Positions 57,734-64,000 of a DNA stretch of 64,000 bases are shown here, in pieces; the first letter of the stretch is position 1, and each line of letters opens with the position of its first letter. The notes under the pieces were generated by a model. The model searched no databases, was not told the origin of the DNA, and saw nothing but the letters and a program-made list of their open reading frames with translations. This DNA is from Ignavibacteria bacterium (GTDB lineage: Bacteria; Bacteroidota; Ignavibacteria; Tepidaquicellales; Tepidaquicellaceae). A program made the translations under genes and the position numbers. The stretch covers positions 186,001 through 250,000 of the forward strand of contig JADJYU010000012.1 of the NCBI GenBank assembly GCA_016719565.1. Reading direction: 5' to 3'.

Positions 57734-58235
57734 TGAATTTTAAAATTATTAAAATATATATTTCGGTAGTATTTTTTGCACTGTTTTATTCAGCTGCAAT
57801 AATAAAAGTGATGAGTCCTTAAAATTGAAAGAAAAAGAACTTGATCTCAAGCAGCAGGAAATTGATCTGGAGAATAAGAAACTTGAAACGCAAAATCAAA
57901 ATGGTGATAATCAAAATATTAACGAAATAAATTTAGAAGGACTCTGGATAGGGACAATTAAAGACGGGACTTACTGGACACTTGAAATAAATAAATTTGA
58001 CGGAGATAAATTCAATGGTGTAAATATTGTTTACTGGAAAAAATATCCGGATGGATATAAAACTAATTTCAGCGGGACATTGAATTCAAATAAAGAAATA
58101 ATAATGTATGAAGACAGAAACACAAAGGGATCTGGAAAATTTGTCGGTAATGTTTCCAATGATGGTAAATTTATGAGCGGTGAATGGTACAGGTATTCAG
58201 ATAACGGTACATTTAACTGGTCATTAAAAAAATAA
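57733..58235 (+). pseudogene. Small lipoprotein with MORN-like/beta domain (one frame break)
   Basis: The start (ATG at 57730 or 57733) overlaps the hydrolase stop. The signal peptide core is hydrophobic; a missing T near 57785 breaks the frame just before the lipobox, and the next frame gives an FSC-type lipobox followed by a Lys/Glu/Leu coiled linker (KEKELDLKQQEIDLENKKLE). Strands LEGLWIGTIKDGTYWTLEIN and FVGNVSNDGKFMSGEWYRYS follow, which resemble MORN-like repeats. The charged linker is like that of the YARHG lipoprotein at 54190. Function unknown. Confidence 0.6.
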
Positions 58236-58238
58236 ATT

Positions 58239-59783
58239 ATGACTGGGAAAGTAATATCAAATTATGAGATACAATTTGTAATCGGAAGCGGCGGGATGGG
58301 GAAAGTCTATCTTGCAAAACAGCTTACAATTGACAGAGAGGTTGCTATAAAGATATTAGACCCATCATTATCAGAAAACCCACAATTCAAAGAAAGATTT
58401 ATTAACGAAGCAAACGCTCTGGCAAAATTAAATCATCCTAATATTGTTTCAATTTATGATTTTGTAGAATATGAAAACAATTATTGTATTATCATGGAGT
58501 TTGTCAAAGGAGCAACACTTGATAATATTATTGATAACAATGTTAAACTGGATTTACCTTTTACGATAAATATTATTGAACAAGTATTAGACGGATTGTC
58601 TTATGCTCATAAGCAGTCAATTGTACACCGGGATATCAAACCATCCAACATAATTGTAGATCATGATAACAGAGTGAGAATATTAGATTTTGGAATTGCC
58701 AAATTGGTTTTATCAAATTCAAATCTCACTAAGACAGGAACACGCATGGGATCAGTGAAATATATGAGCCCGGAACAGGTACTTGGTAAAGAATTAAATT
58801 TTAAAACTGATATATATTCAACCGGGATAACGATTTATGAGATTTTAACAGGAAAACCTCCCTTTGACTCAGATACTGAAAGCGACTTCGTAGTTCAAAA
58901 CAAAATAGTAAATGATGTTTTACCAGATATAAGAACTGTCAATCCATCTGTTCCTCAAAATATTGCAGAGGCAATTTATACTGCAACTCAAAAGAACCCT
59001 GATGACAGATTCAGGGACTGCGAAGAATTTAAAGCGATGATCATAAATGATTATGTAGGTTTTGATAATAAAGTAAAATCTAATTTTACACAGCAAACTC
59101 TCCTTATTGGAGATTTTAATGAGTCAGCTAGAGATAAAACGGTACTGATTCATAAGGAAAATGATTTTCAGAATTCAAATGAGAATAAGTCAAAGAAAGG
59201 TTTGAAGATAGGAATAACTTCACTGATAATAATAGTTGTAATTTTTACAGCATTTTATTTTATTAGTAAGGAAAACGATCAGATTACTACTACTCATAAA
59301 ATTCAAAATGAGATATCAAATGAACCTAAATCAAATTCTTATGATGAAAAAAATAAAGTATTAAAAAAATATAGAAATACTGAAATAATATCAAGAGAGG
59401 AATCAAAAAAAGCACATGAATTAATTGATAAATGGATAAATAGTATTAACAAAAAGGATTTAAACTTAGGTATTTATTATTCAGACAAAGTAAATTATTA
59501 CACCGCTGGGAAGGTAAATGTAGCGGAAGTAATTAAGGATAAAAAAAATTTTTATAAAAAATGGGATGTCATTAATATAAAAACAGAACAATACAGTTCA
59601 AAGAAATTATCAGATGATGAATTTAATTTAACATTTGATAAAATTTTTAAAGTAGAAAATTATTCCGGTAGTAAAAAAATGGATGGTAAAGTAAAAAGCA
59701 GACTTGTTTTTAAAGAGATCAACGGAGAGCTTAAAATAATTTCAGAAACAGATGACTTCACATATTATTTGAACAAAAATTAG
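58239..59783 (+). CDS. Hanks-type Ser/Thr kinase 4 with NTF2-like tail (intact)
   Basis: A 514-residue receptor kinase. Motifs: GSGGMGKVYLA (Gly loop), VAIKIL (Lys38), VHRDIKPSN, DFGIAKLVL, YMSPEQVLGK. A linker of about 60 residues with many Ser/Thr and DKTVLI sites leads to a membrane helix (about 325-345, KIGITSLIIIVVIFTAFYF). The outer part has a charged spacer and an NTF2-like domain (about 395-510, HELIDKWINSINKKDLN and on, ending SRLVFKEINGELKII). It starts 3 bases after the lipoprotein gene. NTF2-like folds often bind small ligands, so this is a plausible sensor. Confidence 0.92.
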   Translation: MTGKVISNYEIQFVIGSGGMGKVYLAKQLTIDREVAIKILDPSLSENPQFKERFINEANALAKLNHPNIVSIYDFVEYENNYCIIMEFVKGATLDNIIDNNVKLDLPFTINIIEQVLDGLSYAHKQSIVHRDIKPSNIIVDHDNRVRILDFGIAKLVLSNSNLTKTGTRMGSVKYMSPEQVLGKELNFKTDIYSTGITIYEILTGKPPFDSDTESDFVVQNKIVNDVLPDIRTVNPSVPQNIAEAIYTATQKNPDDRFRDCEEFKAMIINDYVGFDNKVKSNFTQQTLLIGDFNESARDKTVLIHKENDFQNSNENKSKKGLKIGITSLIIIVVIFTAFYFISKENDQITTTHKIQNEISNEPKSNSYDEKNKVLKKYRNTEIISREESKKAHELIDKWINSINKKDLNLGIYYSDKVNYYTAGKVNVAEVIKDKKNFYKKWDVINIKTEQYSSKKLSDDEFNLTFDKIFKVENYSGSKKMDGKVKSRLVFKEINGELKIISETDDFTYYLNKN

Positions 59784-59790
59784 TATTTAG

Positions 59791-61269
59791 ATGATTGGTA
59801 AAATAATAAATAACTATAAGATCACTGAATTCATAGAAGAAGGTGGAATGGGAACTATTTACAAAGCCAGCCATCTCAAACTAACTAGATCTGTAGCCGT
59901 AAAAGTACTTCATCAGAATCTTACTTCAAATCCCCAGTTTAAAGAAAGATTTATTAATGAGGCAAATATACTTGCCAAATTGTCACATCCTGCAATTATA
60001 AATATTTATGATTTTATAGAAAGTGATGGACAGTATTTCATTATAACAGAATTTATTGAAGGAGAAACCCTGGCTGATTTAATTTCAAATAATGAATTAA
60101 ACTCTATAGAACTGATCCTGAATTTATTCAGACAAATTTTGAATGGGATAAGTTATGCGCATAACAATGGTATAGTACACAGAGATCTAAAGCCTTCAAA
60201 TATTATGGTTCAGTCTGATAATACTGTTAAGATCCTAGATTTTGGAATAGCAAAACTTAGTGATTCTTCGAAGAGTCTGACTAAGACCGGAACGAAGATG
60301 GGATCTTTGTATTACATGAGTCCTGAACAGGTACTTGGAAAAGAAATTGATTCTAGAACAGATATTTATTCGCTTGGTATTGTATTGTTTGAGATGTTAA
60401 CTAAGAAAATGCCGTATGAAACAAATACAGACAGTGACTATGAACTTATGGATTCAATTTTGAAACAGGATATACCTGATCTGAATCTTCATATATCAGG
60501 AATTGATCAATCTTTAAATCACATAATACAAAAAGCCACTTGTAAAAATCCTGATAACAGGTTCATAAGCTGCAGTGAGTTTCTAAATGCATTCTCAGAT
60601 AATAACTTTAGATTTGTTAAACCTGTTCAAGAAATTGAATTCACAAGTAGTAATAAGTTAAACAAAAAGCAGATCGGTAAAAAAACTAATGAGCCACTGG
60701 ACTTTGACAAACAGAATGAAACTAAGATCATATTAAATGAAGATCAAAAAATGGAAAACCTATTCAGGTTTGAATATGACTGTGATGATTGTTCTGCTAG
60801 TAATTATATTTACGAAAATGAATTTGATTTAGGTAGAACCGTATGCAATCATTGTAATACTAAATATAGATTTGAGTCAAGAAAAAAGGGATTGTTTGAA
60901 AATTCCTTTTCATTTAAAGGTAGAATTAGGAGACTTGAATATGGTTTTAGTATAATAATTTTTTATGCTGCATATTTTATATTAGGAATCTTAATTACAA
61001 TTATTACAGATGGAGGTACAAAAGATTCAAATATTGAATCAGGGATTTTTTCAATTCTATTTATAGGCTTTTATATTACAAGCATTTGGTTTTCACTAGC
61101 TGAAGGAACTAAAAGATGTCATGATTTGGGTAAGCCGGGTATTTTTCAAATAATACCTTTATATGTTTTTTGGTTATTGTTTCAAGAAGGAAAAAAAGAA
61201 AGTAATGAGTATGGTTCAAATCCTAAGGGAATAATAATTGAAACTGTTGAAAAGTTGAAAATAATTTAG
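59791..61269 (+). CDS. Hanks-type Ser/Thr kinase 5 fused to zinc ribbon and DUF805 (intact)
   Basis: A 492-residue protein. The kinase domain (about 9-270) has EEGGMGTIYKA, VAVKVLHQ, VHRDLKPSN, DFGIAKLSD and YMSPEQVLGK. A linker with polar residues leads to a zinc-ribbon-like part with CDDC and CNHC pairs (about 333-362). A DUF805 membrane domain follows (about 370-485): SFKGRIRRLEYG, membrane segments, then GTKRCHDLGKPG and SNEYGSNPKG, all diagnostic for DUF805. No single long TM sensor tail is present. The kinase would thus be tethered by DUF805, a module of unknown role. Confidence 0.9.
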   Translation: MIGKIINNYKITEFIEEGGMGTIYKASHLKLTRSVAVKVLHQNLTSNPQFKERFINEANILAKLSHPAIINIYDFIESDGQYFIITEFIEGETLADLISNNELNSIELILNLFRQILNGISYAHNNGIVHRDLKPSNIMVQSDNTVKILDFGIAKLSDSSKSLTKTGTKMGSLYYMSPEQVLGKEIDSRTDIYSLGIVLFEMLTKKMPYETNTDSDYELMDSILKQDIPDLNLHISGIDQSLNHIIQKATCKNPDNRFISCSEFLNAFSDNNFRFVKPVQEIEFTSSNKLNKKQIGKKTNEPLDFDKQNETKIILNEDQKMENLFRFEYDCDDCSASNYIYENEFDLGRTVCNHCNTKYRFESRKKGLFENSFSFKGRIRRLEYGFSIIIFYAAYFILGILITIITDGGTKDSNIESGIFSILFIGFYITSIWFSLAEGTKRCHDLGKPGIFQIIPLYVFWLLFQEGKKESNEYGSNPKGIIIETVEKLKII

Positions 61270-61295
61270 AAATTTTAGATTTAAGCTAAAATAAT

Positions 61296-62803
61296 ATGAT
61301 AGGAAAAGTAATCGGAAATTACAAAATAACCGAATTCATAGAAGAAGGCGGAATGGGTACGATCTATAAAGGTACTCATATCAAGCTCGAGCGGACAGTA
61401 GCAGTCAAAAAACTGCATCAGAATCTTACTTCAAATCCACAGTTTAAAGAGAGATTTTTGAATGAAGCAAAAATTCTTGCTAAACTTTCACATCCAAATA
61501 TAATTAACATATATGACTTCCTGGAAGATGAAGAACAATTCTATATAGTAGCTGAATTCGTAGAAGGCAAACCATTAGATTACATGATCTCTAACAATAT
61601 GCTGAGTTCTACAGAACAAAAAATTCAGTTATTCAAACAAATACTAAAAGGGATAGGTTATGCTCACATTAGTGGTGTAGTTCACAGAGATATAAAGCCA
61701 TCGAATGTTATGATCCAGAATGATGAAGCTGCAAAGATACTGGATTTTGGAATAGCAAAATTAAGTGATTCCAGCAGGAGTCTGACAAAAACAGGAACAA
61801 AAATGGGATCGCTATATTACATGAGTCCGGAACAGGTACTTGGAAAAAATCTTGATGAGAGAACAGATATTTATTCTCTTGGAATTTTGTTTTTTGAGAT
61901 GCTGACAAACAGGCTGCCGTATAATACACAGACAGAAAGTGATTTTGAATTAATGAATTCGATAGTAAGTCAGGAAATGCCTGATATTAATAATCTTGTT
62001 TCAGGACTTGCGCCTAATTTAGGGAACGTAATCAAGAAAGCCTGTGCTAAGGATTTAAGTGAAAGATTTTCTACATGTGAAGAATTTTCGGCAGCATTGG
62101 ATGCTATGGGTTTTACATTTACAGAAACAAATACTGATTTTGGAAAAACACAATTCATAACACCTGACGGTGGTAAGAATGTAAGTCAGAAAACTGTTTT
62201 CGTGCAACCAAGTCAGAATACTGATGATGCATCAATGCAAACTAATCAGAAATCTAAAAAAAATGGTATTCTTATTGTCAGTGGATTCTTAATAATGGTG
62301 ATGATTGGATTTTTAATTTATGTTTTAACAAGTAATGATATTGATTCAGAATTAAATTCCAGATCTGAAGAAAATTCAACTGAAAAATCAGCTGGTACAA
62401 ATTCAAAAACAAGTTCTAATTCATCAACAAACAGCAGTACCGATAATACTACAACATATTCATCAGAATATTCTTCTTCAGCAGCATTGGAAACAGCCAG
62501 GAGTTTTATCAGTGATCTGGGAAATAGAAATTTTTCAAGTGCTTATGGAAAACAAAGAAATAAGGGCTGGGGATCATTTGATGTTTTCAGCTCAACTAAA
62601 TCATTTGGAGGTATAACTTCTACTAATATAAATGAAGCTCTTTGAATTATGAAAATTCGGATGGAGCTTCTGTCTATGTGGATTATAATTCTTATGATCC
62701 ATACAATAAAGACGGAAGATATAAACAGAATTTTATTTTAAAAAAGTATACTGACGGTTGGAAAATTGTAAAAGTTGAAAATATAAGTATTGACCAATGG
62801 TAA
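61296..62803 (+). pseudogene. Hanks-type Ser/Thr kinase 6 with NTF2-like tail (one late frame break)
   Basis: The kinase domain closely resembles kinase 5 (EEGGMGTIYKG, VAVKKLHQ, VHRDIKPSN, DFGIAKLSD, YMSPEQVLGK). A linker with GKTQFITP and QKTVFVQP sites, a membrane helix (about 325-347), a Ser/Thr/Asn-rich spacer and an NTF2-like domain (TARSFISDLGNRNFSSAYG) follow. The frame breaks near 62640, after which NYENSDGASVYVDYNSYD and YTDGWKIVKVENISI complete the fold to TAA 62801-62803. It overlaps the next gene's ATG by 7 bases. Confidence 0.85.
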
Positions 62804-64000
62804 AATTAAATTACTTTTTAATTATAGGTATTATTATTCTGTTGATGAGTTGCACAGAAAAAAATACAATCCGGTTAAAAAATGATAGCACGGATTTAAG
62901 TTCAACAATAGATCCTGAAGGAGAAAGTAACAGTTCAAAAAGTATGGCGGAAAAGGAATTCAATAAATCAAGTATCTCAGGAAAATATACTCTGGCTGAT
63001 TTTTTTAAAAACAATCCGGAGCTGGATAGAAGTGTTGATGAAATTTTAATTCAATGAATGATGAAGAAAGATATCTCAAATGATTGTGCAGGCAGCGGGC
63101 AAATACGGAAAGTCAGAAACGGAAATTTAGATCTTATTAAAAAGAAGAGAATTGGCGGAGTATTATTATTAAAAGGATCTAAGAGTGAATTTAAAAGTTA
63201 CATTAATGCATTTAATAAGGAATCCCAAAATTCAAATTCGTTGCCGTTAATTTTTTCCGCAGATGCAGAACCAAGTCTGGTGAATTCAAAATTACGGGTC
63301 TAAAAAAAATAAATGCAACAAATACAATAAAAAATATTGAAGAGTCTTCCGCAACCGCAAATGAAATAAGCTCTATACTTAAAGACATAGGCATAAACCA
63401 AAATTTTGCGCCAGTCTGCGACTTTTCAAAGAACAAAGAGATTATTGGGAACAGGTCTTTTGGAAATAATACGGATGAACTTATAAAACTTTCAGGTGAA
63501 TTCATAAAAAAAACTCAGGAAAATAATATCATTGCAACTGCTAAGCACTTTCCCGGCCATGGAAATGTAACAGGTGATAGTCATAAAGAACTTGTTTATA
63601 TAAAAGGCGAGCTTAAGGAATTAGATGTATTTAAAGAAATGGTAAAGATTGGAGTTTTATCAATTATGGTCGGACATATAGCAATAGAAAATAATGAAAA
63701 ATATAATACGGACGGTTTACCATCTACATTATCAAGAAAGATTGTAACAGATCTCTTAAGAAATGATTTGGGATTTGAAGGTTTGGTAATAACTGACGCA
63801 ATGAATATGGAAGCGGTGACACAATTTCAGTCCCCGTCACTGAAAGCAATCGAGGCCGGATGTGACATTGTGCTGATGCCGAGCGATGAAGCGAAGCTTA
63901 TAAATTCGGTAAAAGAAAAGATGGATAAAGATCAGGAATTCAGAGAGCAGGTGTATGAGTCGGTGAAGAGGGTGCTTAGGGTGAAGTTGGGGATCATACG
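62797..64000 (+). pseudogene. nagZ: NagZ-type GH3 beta-N-acetylglucosaminidase lipoprotein (partial, four frame breaks)
   Basis: ATG 62797 opens a lipoprotein signal (IIIILLMSC) and a polar linker. The GH3 domain then follows in broken frames (breaks near 63050, 63073, 63130 and 63292, each consistent with one missing A or T). The active-site loop KHFPGHGNVTGDSH (near 63546) and the nucleophile Asp in VITDAMNMEAV (near 63795) are intact. The gene runs off the window at 64000. NagZ removes N-acetylglucosamine from muropeptides in wall recycling; here it is lipid-anchored, as in Bacteroidota. It belongs to the same plus-strand run as the kinases. Confidence 0.85.

Noticed and set aside
34356..64000. 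Type VI secretion or prophage cluster
   Set aside because: Kinase, FHA and PP2C genes occur with type VI systems, but no sheath, VgrG, Hcp, TssJ-M or phage structural gene is present.

Overview
The window is one A+T-rich bacterial segment, most likely from the Bacteroidota/Ignavibacteriota side of the tree. That placement is an inference. It rests on a PgpH-type 7TM-HD phosphodiesterase, a yqeY-cvpA-mutS2 gene order, a DhnA-type class I aldolase, PorT-like barrels, many TPR lipoproteins, weak TTG...TAnnTTT promoter-like boxes and a tiny ribosomal-type basic protein. No rRNA, tRNA or CRISPR array was seen.

Positions 1-28786 are mostly ordinary chromosomal genes. They comprise TPR proteins, pgpH, a xerD-like recombinase, sppA, HU, gltX-rsmI, rlmB, a sigma54-type response regulator (frameshifted), a CrtI-like desaturase, mutS2-cvpA-yqeY(remnant), TPR and barrel envelope proteins, ygfZ, a class I aldolase, a DMT exporter, a CDF metal exporter, a Gfo/Idh/MocA oxidoreductase, a phosphoesterase and a CCA-adding-type enzyme. 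The 22.4-23.1 kb gap carries dispersed palindromic repeats.

Positions 28.8-34.3 kb are a repeat island. Nine tandem units of about 207 bp, each with two REP-like palindromes, lead into a REP-associated tyrosine transposase (RAYT) followed by three more REP palindromes. After this come a pair of 48-bp direct repeats, a 21-bp minisatellite read as 22 heptads, and a 260-residue protein of unknown function.

Positions 34.3-64 kb are a long, nearly all plus-strand signalling island. It holds three zinc-ribbon/FHA or VWA-TM-FHA proteins, a PP2C-TM phosphatase, a trypsin-like-protease-TM-FHA protein and six Hanks-type Ser/Thr kinases. The kinases share a nearly constant catalytic domain but have different C-terminal modules (coiled tail, NTF2-like, YARHG, zinc-ribbon-DUF805). 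Between them lie secreted or lipid-anchored proteins, several carrying the same kinds of module (NTF2-like, YARHG), plus an NlpC/P60 hydrolase, a YVTN propeller, a family of YD-repeat-like secreted proteins and a NagZ-type glucosaminidase. A plausible reading is an envelope phospho-signalling system: FHA proteins read phosphothreonine made by the kinases and erased by PP2C, and periplasmic domains sense or modify the wall.

About thirty single-base frame breaks occur in the 35-64 kb island, against one clear break plus one truncated gene in the first 34 kb. Most are one missing A or T in a short A/T run, with clean coding on both sides. I annotate such genes over their whole reconstructed extent as 'pseudogene', but many may be intact genes with consensus errors.
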